Position numbers and translations under genes: made by a program. Below the pieces are notes generated by a model, which worked only from the letters and a program-made list of their open reading frames with translations, was not told the origin of the DNA and searched no databases. A stretch of 64,000 nucleotides of DNA, from positions 4,889,241 to 4,953,240 of the forward strand of contig OZ037768.1 of the NCBI GenBank assembly GCA_964035545.1. The letters are read 5' to 3'. The DNA is from Bugula neritina (taxonomy: Eukaryota; Bryozoa; Gymnolaemata; Cheilostomatida; Bugulidae). This document shows positions 35,898 to 48,700 of the stretch, in pieces (position 1 is the stretch's first letter; every line of letters begins with the position of its first letter).

Positions 35898-38800
35898 TCA
35901 GTATAAATATACATACTTGGCCCATTCAACTTTCAATATGAGATGATCATAGCCAAATCCAGAGACACCCTGTATGGCTCTGGCTGCATCTTCTTTACGA
36001 ATAAAGTTTATAAAAGCGAAACCCTAAAAGAAAAGACTGAGCATCAGCAAGCGACATGCAATTGTTATCATTTAAATATCAGCTTTGAGAAATTTATCTA
36101 AGAAAACAGATAGAAAAAAAAGAATGAAAGAAATAACTGGAAAATACAACAATAAATATTCTAAGTCTTTACCAAACAAAATTCAAATCAACAATTTTCC
36201 AGACACAATTAAAATGCAGCACAGTTAAGCTATTATAGCCATATGGATATAAAACCTAAAGTTGCTGGGAGCTATTTTAGTAAAAACTTCAACAGACTAC
36301 GAATCCATACAACGCAAGACGGTTGACATTATAAACCATATTATTACGATAAACCACCTAAAGATCGAAGCCCTACTGGTGCATAAATCTACTTTAAGCG
36401 CATTTGGGAGACCATTTAGGGCTGTAGACGGTTACTACTAACAATGTAGATTACCATTCTACAAGACAATAAAATTCCTAAATTTTTGTAAACTGCTAAT
36501 TTACAAAATAACGAAGAATATGGAGACTTCGATTCATGATGCAAGTTTCTTGTTCAACAAGTGATTGGTGCCCAGTCCCATTGTAATAGCAAATAACTAA
36601 GAGAAAGCATTGACAATGTATTTCAATTTGATACATTAATTTCAAAATGTTGACAAATTCAAAGCAAACAACTGTAATTAATTTACTGGCACATGCATGC
36701 TAATCACATTACAATGGTTGAGCAATAGAGCACTGGTAGACACACTAGACACACTTTATTGTAGTCAGCTAACAAAGGAGCTGAGCAAATGACAGGCTCA
36801 CACGCACACTACCTTTGAGGCACCAGTATTTTTATCCTTAGCCAAATAAATTCTTGAAATATTTCCAAATGGTCTGAACAGTTCCTGTAGATCTTCCTCA
36901 ACAGTATCTTCAGAGAGGTTGGTAACCCTAATAGTTGCATGATCCTCTGGAACAAGACATTATGTATGTTACAGTGATAGTTGTACACCTGTAAGTCTGT
37001 TGTTTGCCAACAAACATCCCCATAAAACCTGCTCATTGCACAGCACAAGTGGAACTAACTATAAATTATTATGTAACTGGGAGCCAAAATCTAACGACAG
37101 ATTGCAGGTTCCTATTTATGAAATAAATTCCTCCTAAAAAGTGTAATGCATTATTTCTTCTCAATGCCGAGATTTAGTTGATAGACCAGGTCTAATTTTT
37201 ATTGAGATTATGATACGTTGCCAAGTATTACAGTGAGCAGGTAAAATCAGGTGAGATAACTTGAAATATGGAATTAAGAGAGTTTACCATCTTAGTATAG
37301 AGCAATGGGCTACATAACCTTGAAAGTATAGGTACAATGGTACATACAATGTAGATGTTTGTTAAGAACAAACGTTCAAATGCTTAAACTTACGTCACAC
37401 TGTATCAAATAACTAAAAATACGTAAAATTTATTCAATGACTTTTAGTTTCAAGCCTTCTAAAGACAGATCACATGCAGGAATACATGCAATGCAGATGT
37501 CATATGAAATATGTGACAACTCCCAAATAACTTAATTTCACTTTGCAGCTTTCAATACTGTTCTACTGCATCGGTATACTAGACACATATCTACTGACTG
37601 ACCAATGCTAACACGCTGCACATATGACCAGAAAAGTTATAATATTACACATTATGTATAGCCTGTAGAGTTATCTATCTGCATTCCTCAACAATACTAA
37701 TATTGTAAATTTCAGGTAAATTTTTTAGTAGTCTAAAAACTTCAACATTATCATAAAGCACTATTTTGAATAGTCAACAAATATAGCAACAAACACAGAA
37801 TTCACTGTAAGGTAGCACATACCTCTTGATCTCATCTGCATAGATTCTCCCTCCTTCTTTGCAGCCCCACCACGCATGCTTGGAGGAACGTATCGTCCAC
37901 CAGTCTTAGGAGCTCCTCCATCTGGTGCAGCTTCATTAGGGGGAGTGGCTTCTCCACCCTGATTCAGAGACTCTTGCAGGGTACCCAGGGTATCCTTGTA
38001 TGGACATTTAGTGGTCCAATGGTCGCCCTTACAAATACGACACTGCACCATCTTCTGGCCTGCAGAAAACACATTACATTATAGGGTAAAACTTTGGAAT
38101 AGTTATTGTAATTCTATATACTAGTACAACAGACAACTCCAACATAGCAAATAATATATGAACAGGAGGCCAGCGGTGATAGCAATTCCAGTCAGATCTT
38201 CTGGCACATACAGGTTTGAGAGGAAAATAAAACAACCTTGGAGAGCGGCGAGTGGGTTGGCCTCCGTTTCTGCTTCCTGAGCCGCCTCCTTTGTGTGAAC
38301 AAACTGCATCTGAATGTCTTCTACGGAGCAGATGGTGTTGGCGGGGTTGGGTCCAGGGGGGTCTTGGGCAGCTTCACCAAACTTCTTCCAAGTCTAAAGG
38401 AAGATAAGCAGGAGTATCACATGTGGTCTTGGGTGTAGGCACAGCCAATAAATTATGGTCAATTCAGTGGGTATTGAAAGTCATTTGTTTTCCACTAGAA
38501 CAGTTTTACTGGCTTTGAGAATAATATCTAGTCGACAGCAGTTAGCCCCAGTATAAACTGAGCTACTGTTAACTAAACTCAGTTTAAGTTTTACTACATG
38601 AAAATATTCTGTTATTTATCCTTACAGATGCATTATGGCCATTACACATGCTGAAAACCTCATCCCATTATGCTTGGGAGGGGGGTGGGATAAAATATAT
38701 TGCACTGGCAGAGCTTAAACAAGGCTGCCAAGATGTGCCATTGGCTATATTAATTGCCTACTCTTAAAATAAATCTTATCCAAAAGTAAGTTGTATTTAA

Positions 38801-40788
38801 CTGCTTTTTTTCTGCGTATACTCAATTTAATAGCTTTACAAATGAGAACTTAAAACCTTTTCAAACATTTGAATTTAAAATTAAGCAAGGCTAGACCAAG
38901 GTACCGTAATTTGAGGTTGTCAGACTTTAAAAGTTTTGTAAACGGCAGCTTTCTATATTTACCACAGGATGCATTTGTAGGTTAAGCTTTATCTTAGCCA
39001 AAATAAGTTTCAAAATATCTGAGAGGATTGAGTGTACTACAAGACATTGAAGTACCTTCTGCAGTTGTTAAGTTGACTGAATCCTTTAAAAAGAGTTACT
39101 AAATATTGCAGTTTTAAGAATAACTATAAAAATTGAAACTTATTCCATCTATCCAAGTAGATTCTATTAATCCAAATGACTAGCAAATGTCTCAAAAGAA
39201 ATAATGGCATCGTCTGACTTAAATTGACAATACGAATGCACTTGTGAAAGTATATGTTTTAGAGATGGCTAAAAAACAAATAAAATAAGACATGATCTTT
39301 TTCTATGAAGAAGAGTTAAAATGGGTAGATAACTCCTAATTTCTACAAGCTATAAACTGCTCTTATATGGTACAAAAAATTAGCAACTTGAAACACTGAA
39401 AATGAATAACCATTATTTTACTTCCATATTTTCCCAAATGTTTCTAGCCTATTTTCTAAAACAAGCAGATATCACTATGCTTCATTAAAAACTGGGTAAT
39501 AGGTAAACAAGTAAAAGGAAGCTCCAAAAACATTTGCTAGTTTCTCCCATGCCAGTTTTATGTCAAACTCATTACATATTTCCAGCTTAGAGGCAGAGCA
39601 GGATCTTTGATAAAATATCAACCAAATTTGAATTATTTAACAGGAAATAAATTGTGATAAATTTTGTCAACATAAATGTTACAAATTTTCATTTTTCTAA
39701 CTTGAAATTACTTTTCAGTCAACAATGATTATCTATAGATAGTTCATTTAAAAATTCATATTATCGCAAGAATACATTAGGCAGCTACTTTTTATTAGTA
39801 CCAGCTTTTAGCTAATGAAAATATTGAATTAAAGCATCAATATTACCTTTCTTTTAGCAATTGACTTGGAGACTTTCCTGGTTTCTGTTTTATATGTTTT
39901 TACCACCTTTACTTTCTTTTTATCATCATTGAGTTTATATTCTGTAACAGTTCTAGTACCAGTGTTTTTGTCAAAAGTCTCACTTCTTGGGGGCAGCTCT
40001 AAAACACGGAAAGTGATGACAATTATTATAACACTTCTCAACCAACAAACATTTGGGCAAATTTTACTAATTCAAAGATAGATAATGTTAGCTTTGAAAG
40101 TTATATCATGATTTAAAATTATCGGATCAACTGGAAATTCATGCTTGGCGTAATAAAATTACTTATATCATAGCCTTAGGCTTGACCCAAGACGAAGATA
40201 AACTGTGACAATTTTATAATTCCTCAAAGTTTTTGATAATTAAAGTAAGTGGATAAAATTTAGGGCACTAACCAACATTTTCTCCTTCTTCAACTTGATC
40301 AGCCCAACTTGGTTTCACACTACAAAAAATGGTAGAATCAAGTCGTGCTTGATTGCATCATTTTAGCTTTGAAAAAAAAACATTTATTTTTGTCTTTTAG
40401 GAAGCAGTCATTAGTGATTAGTCAAGCTATAACTGTTAGTATTAGTTTCAGCTATAAGTATAAGTATAATCAAGCTATTAAGCTCACAGGACGGGTACAA
40501 CTTTAACTTATCAATTATCATAGACGTATGATAATAATATGTCTATGAGTTATGAGTTGAACTTCAAGTTAATCATAATGCTAATGTTATATTTGTAACT
40601 AATAAGAATTCACAATGACATTGCCATTTCAAGTCAAAATCAGAAAATGGAAATACAAAATACTCTCAATCTCATTAAGTCATAGTCATTAGCGATCAGT
40701 CATTTACTTTTAGTTTTACTCATTTACATTATGATTATGATTATAATTATGAAAGTTAAACTCACTCTACTGATTCTAAGCTTGGCAT
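35898..40788 (-). CDS. EIF3G: Eukaryotic translation initiation factor 3 subunit G
   Basis: Seven exons: 40788-40766, 40319-40273, 39998-39847, 38393-38237, 38059-37823, 36946-36813 and 36023-35898; 291 residues (human about 320). It starts [20 protein letters not shown]; the [10 protein letters not shown] segment is the conserved eIF3g start. Then come TVTEYK, a basic region ([18 protein letters not shown]), WKKFG...DPPGPN, and the CCHC zinc knuckle [23 protein letters not shown] follows, and the C-terminal RRM has RNP motifs [21 protein letters not shown] and KGFAFINF and ends [13 protein letters not shown]. The protein is part of the eIF3 complex that recruits mRNA to the 40S ribosome and assists scanning. 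The last codons (YVYLY after VEWAK) differ from other animals' tails. Confidence 0.96.
40420..40760. repeat. Cryptically simple block in eIF3g intron 1
   Basis: TAAGTATAAGTATAAT, AGTCATAGTCATTAG, GAACTTCAAGTTAA and ATTATGATTATGATTATA-type runs, of the same style as the other simple blocks. Confidence 0.55.
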
Positions 40789-42476
40789 GGTGCGACTGTA
40801 ACTACTGCTTGAAAGCAACGTCGGCAGTAAAGTAATTTAAAATGTATCTTCTTCAACGGAAATGCAAATACGAAATTAATAAGCGTGAATATGAAAAAGT
40901 ATCGACATAAACTAATAGTACGAATGGTGAACAGAACTGTAGATGTCACGAGCCTACAGTCACAATTACATAACCACGCCAACATTTGACGTTGGTAAAG
41001 AGTTGAAACAAAATTTACCTGCAATCTAATAGTTTAAAGCAAGCTCTGCTCGAGTGGACTAATGTATACGCATGCGTATATCTGAATGCATTCTGGTATA
41101 GCATTAACATTCCATGGTAACAGGCCAGACTTGTGTGCATGTGAGTAAACTCGAGTTTTTACTCTCACTCAATTGGATTTACACTCATGTGTATTTGTCT
41201 GCATTGCTTAAAAAGCATACTGTTTTAAAGATTTTAAATTTATTAACGTTGCTAACCCATAAATGAGGTAAAATTATTAGTTATAATGATAATGTTATAT
41301 ACTTGAAAGTTGAGTAATACTAATAGTAATAGTATTACTAAAAGTAAAAGTATAAGTAATAGTAAATGTAATAATCTAATTTAATACTAATACTAATGGT
41401 AATAACTAATACTAATGGGTAATAGTAGCTATGATAATGATACTAAAAGTATTGACATCACTGTAGGTGCATGAGTATCACCATCAGTATTATTACAAGC
41501 GTTCATTATACCATCTTTACAGCAGCATTACTTTATTTCAATACTTGGAATTGGTGAACTATATTAAATGTTAATATATAAGTATTATAAACATGTAAAT
41601 AAAGATGGCTTTAATTAGATAAAATAGTATACATGTATTTAGGAAAGCTTTTTTTTTCTACATAATATATTGTTGCTACAGCTTAAATGTCGAATGTAAA
41701 AGTTGCCACTAAGATGAAGGTCTCATTAAAAACTTCACCAAGTCTTTTAAAACTTCTTTAACTACAAAAAGTTGACTCAATTTACTTTTTCTCAGACTTC
41801 AATGCTTTCTTTTTAATTTGCCCATAAACGGATTACAGCTTTATTGCAAATCGTGTTATATTATATGAGTTTATTTATATTCTATACCTGAAACTCTTAT
41901 AATAGTGCACTGATTCTACTTAATATACATAATTTTTGTTCTCAAATCCCTAAACAGTGGGACTAATGTGCCACTTTTTTATGCTAAATTGTAATATAGT
42001 TTTGGTTATGGTATGACAGTTTAGCCTTATATCAGTATCATTTCATTTAAAATTAATTTCATTATGTTATATATACTATAACATGTAACCATTAGTGTTC
42101 TTTGTCGGTCAGATAAATGATAAAATGTCAGGTACTTAGTGCATGTCATGAATCTGTTATGATGATTGTAGATTATAAAGTGATGTAAAGTTTAGTTATA
42201 GTATTTATTTTCAGTTTATTATAAATGATTAACAAAAGTGAAACAATTAAAATTCACCAATTAAATTCAGTAATCCTACTTGTATGTTAAATTTGGGTAT
42301 AAATAATTGTGCACGGCTTGCAGTTTTAAAAATGTTCTGAAATTATCCTTGAGTATCTATTTAGCCAAGCAAGTAAAACCATACATGACGATATTTGAAA
42401 AATAATAAGATGTTTGTGATTATAAAATGGCTTGTGTGAATGTTGGTAAGTATTTGTTGCTTTTTTTTATAGAAAA
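40789..42476. other. eIF3g/ARL6 head-to-head intergenic region
   Basis: A divergent promoter region with no supported coding exon. It contains the palindrome at 41065-41080 and a short simple-sequence block near 41300-41500 (TACTAATAGTAATAG type). An acceptor (T-tract then ATAG) ends at 42472, so ARL6 probably has an upstream leader exon here that I cannot place. Confidence 0.55.
41065..41080. promoter_or_regulatory. 16-bp palindrome TATACGCATGCGTATA
   Basis: A perfect palindrome about 280 bp upstream of the eIF3g ATG (40788, minus). Its CGCATGCG centre resembles the NRF-1 palindrome core, which is common in housekeeping promoters. Function is inferred. Confidence 0.35.
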
Positions 42477-44034
42477 ATGGGGATTTTAGATAAGCTAGCT
42501 GAGTTTCTTGGAATGAAGAAAAAGGAAGCAAATATAATAGTAGTGGGGCTTGACAACAGTGGTAAATATTGTATTTTAATATACTTTTAAACATATGTAT
42601 ATTAATAAATGTATTATAAATATATAAATAAATGAATAGCAGGTCACGCAAATATTCTAACTAGGCTTGTTACTTGACTGAAAATTCTTCTGGCAAATAC
42701 TCTTTAATAAAAACATGTTACATTAAATTATGAATGTCTGAGAAATTGTTTGGAGACTTGGTGTTTATAGTTTTGTTGTTATTACTATATCTAAAAATTG
42801 TATTATTCAGTTAAATAATTATTACATGTACACATGCATCTACACCTATAAAGTAACTAAATTGTATACACATACAATTACATTTTTGAGTTTTAAAAAT
42901 GGTAAAACTGAGTAATAAATAGCAGTTATTATTTTTAGGAAAGACTACAATAATCAATCAACTTAAACCTGTGGAAGCAAAGAGACACGACATTGTGCCT
43001 ACTGTTGGTTTCACTGTTGAATCTTTTGCAACAAAATCCTTCAAGTTTAATGCATTTGACATGTCAGGTCAAGGTCGTTACCGGAGCTTGTGGGAGCATT
43101 ATTATAGAGATTGTCATGGCATAATATTTGTTATAGGTGAGCCATACAGCATAATGCTGTATGAACCTAATTTTAAAGTGTGTCACCTAATTTTGTTGAC
43201 GTTCATAAATACCCATAGAGGTATACCATGATATTAAGCTACATCATGTCATGTCTTTAATAATAGATAGCTTGTGAAAATATCATTGTATTGAAGTTGA
43301 ACAATATAAATTTTCAACCAGCATAAGTTTGCACTAAAAGTTTGTGTGGTGCTTTATTCTGGGAGGAGATAATTTCTATACTAAAATATTAAAAATAGAC
43401 CAATATTTTACAAAATGTTGCATACATACCTCAAATAGCAAGCAACAGTTTACACTATTAGCATGATTGTTATAGTAGTTATGTGATAGTGTAGTTACGT
43501 TGATCCAAATGAATTGTATCAGAAAAGCTTAAGAAATGAAGACTTTACACATCACACTACGCAGCTCTGAAATAGGGAGTCTTTGTAATGCTGATGCTAA
43601 GTATTATAGTATATATAATATAGGTATGTCTATACTTGTAGACAGCAGTGATAAAATGAGAATGGTTGTAGCAAAAGATGAGTTAGATCTTATTCTACAA
43701 CATCCAGATATAGCAGGGAAAAAGGTGCCAATATTGTTTTATGCCAACAAAATAGACCTTCGAGATGCACTGACCAGCGTAAAGGTAATAGATTAGAGAT
43801 TTTTTAAGATTTTTATGTTGAAATTTATCTATTGAATGACCAAGCTATTGGGCAAGGCATGTATATACAGTATTTATGCAAATATATGTTTAGGTTTCCA
43901 CCCTTATGGAGTTGGATGAAATCAGCAATAAGCCGTGGCATATATGTGCAAGCAATGCGTTGACCGGAGAAGGTTTGGGCGAAGGCATTGATTGGCTGAC
44001 AGATCAAATAAAAGATATAATCAACGCAAAGTAA
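42477..44034 (+). CDS. ARL6: ADP-ribosylation factor-like protein 6 (BBS3)
   Basis: Four coding exons: 42477-42561, 42939-43136, 43642-43784 and 43894-44034; 188 residues, the family length. The ATG sits 5 bp after an acceptor. Glycine 2 (MGILDKL) fits the amphipathic N-terminal helix of ARF-like proteins. P-loop GLDNSGKT (24-31), switch I PTVGF (49-53), switch [11 protein letters not shown] (69-77), NKID (130-133) and CAS (160-162) are all present. The segments [27 protein letters not shown] and [10 protein letters not shown] are characteristic of ARL6 among ARLs. GTP-bound ARL6 recruits the BBSome coat to membranes for cilium trafficking, so the organism is expected to have BBSome-dependent cilia. 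It converges on ZGRF1 at its 3' end. Confidence 0.97.
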
Positions 44035-45775
44035 TTGAAGTGGTGGAAGGTGACTCATGTATTATGTGAAGGGATTTAAAAAAACTTAAGACGCAAACTG
44101 CCTCCCTCAAATGAAATACTAGTCAGTGCAACCATTTCAGTGTTGCAACTTATTACTTTGTTAAATGCAATATTCTGAGACAAGAAGAACATTCATGAAG
44201 GCATTGTATATACAGCGGGTGGCAATCCAAATGATTTATAACTGTAAATATATCTATATTTAACTACACATTTTACTACACGTACAAAGGATCAGTCATT
44301 TAGTCCATAATAAGCTTATCAATCATTTTATAATTTAGGTAAAATAACATTTTTGTAGGTTGAGTTTTAATTATAAATTGAGTTGATTAATTTCATAATT
44401 TGAAAAAAAACATGAAAATTGCATACATGGCATGAATCATGATTGTAAGTTATTGAGCATGAGGGAATAAAGAACTGTTTTATTTCTCATCAATAAAATT
44501 TTTCAACCTGGATGTATAAAAACTAATTGCTGTCAGTATGCAACTGGTATATAGTATCAATGCAAGTTGCAGTTCGTCTTGTCTAATTGATGCCTTACCA
44601 TTAATATACCTTTAGAGGAACAAATTTTAAGAATGTTTTTACATCAAGGAATAAAAACTAAAAAGATGATATGTATAATTATATGTACTTATCTGGCATT
44701 TACCTGCAGATCCATTTACCAATATAGCAAAATTATTAGTTGTTTTAAATTTTTTTAAAACTTAATGTCCAACAAAATTATAAGTTGCATGTTGAACACT
44801 TCAAAAATGTTTTCACTTCATGGGAACAAAAATGTTTTTGAGTTGCTTTTGAAACTAAACTGAGCATCAAAAGTTACATAGGCTAATTTTCAGCCTTTCT
44901 TAATAGGTAATATTCAGTTACAGCTAACTTAGAATGAGCAGTTGGCCAAGATTTTACTTTTAGTGATTACTCTAACACAATTGTGTTTTCCAGAGGCCTT
45001 TAAACGTTTTTATGAATATTATAGCAGCAGACTATTGCTGCCACATCATAGCCACCCAAGTTAGCAATTTACTGCTCGGTAAGCTATAAATAATAAATCT
45101 ATCTCAAGAAGTATAAATTGTTTGGCAAGTTCTGTTGATATATTCAATACCTTGCCTATCGTTATACAAGATTTCGTTACAAACAATGCTCTCGATCTGG
45201 CTTAATGTTGAATAATAGCTGAAGTTTTATTTTCTCAAGACTTGGTAATCTGCAATGTAGTTGAGTTATTATGAGGTTGCAATAACCTGCCCCTAAAACA
45301 GTGAACACAGTTATAAAACAGGGGTCTATGTAGTGGCTATGATGTAATACTTGAGTACAGCTTTGTATTCAAATAGTTGAACATGATTTTGACCTATTGC
45401 TTATATAAAATATATTAAGTTGAAATGGCTAAAATTATTTTTGACCATCACCAGAAAAATTCTAATAAACAGTATCATATAAAAACTAGGAGTCCACAGT
45501 CACTATATTATTTCTACCATACCTTAAAACGCTTGTCACAACTTAGAGAATGACATCATTATTCAAATAGCCAATAACATGCTTTCATTGAATAGTCGCC
45601 AACATATAGTTGAAACTTTTATTGCTCATAACCTCTGAACATAAATGTCAAATAAACATAACATTTATAACAGTAAAAAAATAATGTAAACTTATGATCA
45701 AAATATAACGTTTGTAACAAAGTTAAAATGTAAATAAATAGATAATTTGTAATCTTAAAACCAACTTTTAGTTGG
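44035..45775. other. ARL6/ZGRF1 convergent intergenic region
   Basis: 3' UTRs and flanks of two convergent genes. I see no exon, repeat array or mobile element in this 1.7 kb of AT-rich sequence. Confidence 0.6.
44466..44471 (+). terminator. ARL6 polyadenylation signal candidate AATAAA
   Basis: AATAAA about 430 bp after the ARL6 stop codon, in the ARL6/ZGRF1 tail-to-tail region. Confidence 0.4.
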
Positions 45776-48700
45776 CTAAAAAGGAAATGGTGAGTCTGTG
45801 ATTTCTTCAGTAAGACTAGAAAAAGAAAGACTGGGGCTGTTCAGATCTGCATCAACACCATTGAGCTTGGAACCTGGCACAAAGCACAATATACACCTGT
45901 ATATAGCAATGCTTACTAAATGTATAAACTAACATCAACACTCTACTCGAAAATATCAAGTGTTATAAAGATGAGTTTCCAAATCTTGTTCATTTTGTAT
46001 AAAATTTGAACTTTATTTTTAGCTGTTTTTGTAAAAGCTTTTTTTGTATAACCACATGTGTTTTTGCTTCCACTTACTTGGAGTAACCCCATTGACTGTA
46101 TTCAAGCTAGTTTCATGGCTAGATTTAGAAAATGAGAAATTTTTTGCTTCAATCTGCTGCTTATTCCATTTCTTAATTTGTGATTCTCCCTCAATAATTC
46201 GATCACCAAAACCTAAAGAATCAAATATATCATGCTACGCTTTATAAAAAATGTGCTACAACAGATAAACAAAGGTACTAATGTAAGAATTAGCAAATTA
46301 CAAACAGAATTCGCTGATGGTTCATGAATAAACGAGAACAAGTCATGATCTAGATTCGAGGGTGACACACAAAGTAGAGCCCATAGGAGCGGAGTCTAAA
46401 ATTTTCAAATCACTTTGCAAGGATAGTAGAGCTCAATAACATCAGATAAACATTATAAACTGTAAATGTTTCTGTTGGGAAAAACAAAAAGCATTAGGAA
46501 TTTCATAATTTTAAGACTTAAAATTAAAGATTTGCTTAAAATGCATACCTTCGATATTTAACACAACATTTTTCCATAGAGGATTACGTCTCAGGTTGGC
46601 CACATGTCCAACTATAAACAGATGATTCTTTCCCCTGCTCAGAGCTACGTTCGTTCGCCTGAAAGAGTATTGGTGCACACTAAGAGTATTAGTGCACACT
46701 GAAAGGATACTTTGAATAACTGAATGTTTGAAAATAATATATACAAACTCATGAATGCTTATAGTTTAAATATTTTGAGATTTCTAAAACATAGTTTTAT
46801 ACAGAAAGCTGTAGTCTCAGTGAAGCACACTTTACTCAAAATAATTCTCAAGCTGACACTTTATAAGCTGTGTTTGATGCACACAGAAAAATTAAACTCT
46901 GGAAAATGAAATATGCAACAAAATCTTCCTCAGAATCAAGGATGACGCACAATGCAAACACAGTAGCTCATAACAACCAATAATAAGTGGTGAATGTCAT
47001 AGCCCATATGCCATAGTTTGATCACAGACCTGATGTCATCCACAAATCCCATTTGATCAGTCCTCACAGCTGACAATATTATGACGTCACGCTCTCCCCC
47101 CTGGAAAGAGTCGACTGTGGCCACTGAAACTCCTTTACTTCTACAGAATAAGTATATTACTCAAGTAATGTTACTTTCATTTCAAATATACGAACAGATT
47201 AGAAAGTAGCTGACTATAAACAAGAGTTTCAAAATTGTTTTTAGTCAAAGAAATTATGCAACAATATTTACTACCACAGATAAAATAGGCTGAGACCCAC
47301 ACACACCTGGGATCTTGTGCTAAATAAGAGACAATCACTTGCACTTGAGCTTTATACAGAGTGACTATGCCAATCTGTACCGGGTCTACTCCTCCTTTTG
47401 CCAACAACCAGGAAATTAATTGAGCAACAAACTTTGCTTCTTTCTCATTGCTGACACTATTGTGACTGTAGACTTGACTTCCTTTTATATTGAAAACACA
47501 GACTGCTGGCAACCCATTCTGAAAGTTTAAATTTGGAGTTGTCTCTGCAGGTTTTGAGCTTTGAGCATGCATATATTATAAGAATAACTTTCTTTATAAC
47601 TTATTAAGCGGACAGACAACATCTATATATAAAGATGAAAGACAAATCCGTTTATTAATCATGCTGATTGCTATTTATTTACACAGAGAGGTGGGCGTTG
47701 ACTGGCAGTAACTCCATCTTCTAGTATTCCATCATAAAAGAGGTTTCTACAGATTGAGCTGATCTCCGGGTGGCAGCGATACTGTTTGGTAAGCTGACAT
47801 GTAGGCATACCCTAGAAAGTAAACTAACCAGTACAGACCGTGCAGAGAAGAAGGTAGAAACACACTTTACAAACCTAAAAGTAAGCTGAATGTCTATAAG
47901 GAAAAAATTTTGTCAGAGCTTAACTTAAACCTTGAAAGCTACTAATTAGTACAAATTAAAGCCAAGTTTAACAGGAAGATTTTTCTGCTATCACAGGAGA
48001 CATTTACCAGATTTGATTCAACATGCATGTACTGTACTAATCCATCTTATACCTAAATATGATGGCTGTCTATATATCATGTGCCATTCAAGTCAAACTT
48101 ACCATGGCTTCGAGTCGGTCAAACATTGTTTGCTCTAAACCTCTTTGATGGACTGATTCACTGAGCTGAATTGTAGGCTTCAATTGCTACAAGACAAACT
48201 AGTCAGTTACAATAAATGCTTTCTCATTTCCAACATCAAACTATTCCATCTCTTACAAGGCAGAGCACACAGACCTCACTGTTCAAATATGAACCAAAAG
48301 CTTACCCGAGGGTCGCCAACGAGCACGAGTCTGGTGCACGCTGCTCTCTTGATCGGCAGCAAAGTCAAGGGTTCCATCATCTGACTACACTCATCCAACA
48401 GAACCACCTGCCAACATATACTAACAATCTACACATACTGTGCAGTCTGTATAGCTATTCTATGTACCTGGCGAAGCTAAAGAGTACTTGTGTACTTATA
48501 ATATCACAGTTCTACATCACCTTTCTATGTGATTATTTCCATAACAAGGCTGTATTTTTACGTTTCTTCAAACCACTATGTGTTGAAAAAAATTTTAATT
48601 CCTATTTGGAACAGAATTTTGGTAGAATAACTTTTTACAAGGATACAAAACATTTTCTAAACCAATGGATGTTTTAAAACAAAAGCGCTTTTTTACGAGA

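Noticed and set aside
42427-42472. Upstream ATG exon for ARL6 spliced to the start exon
   Set aside because: The implied intron (42446-42472) is only 27 nt, too short for normal splicing; the acceptor more likely pairs with a more distant leader exon.
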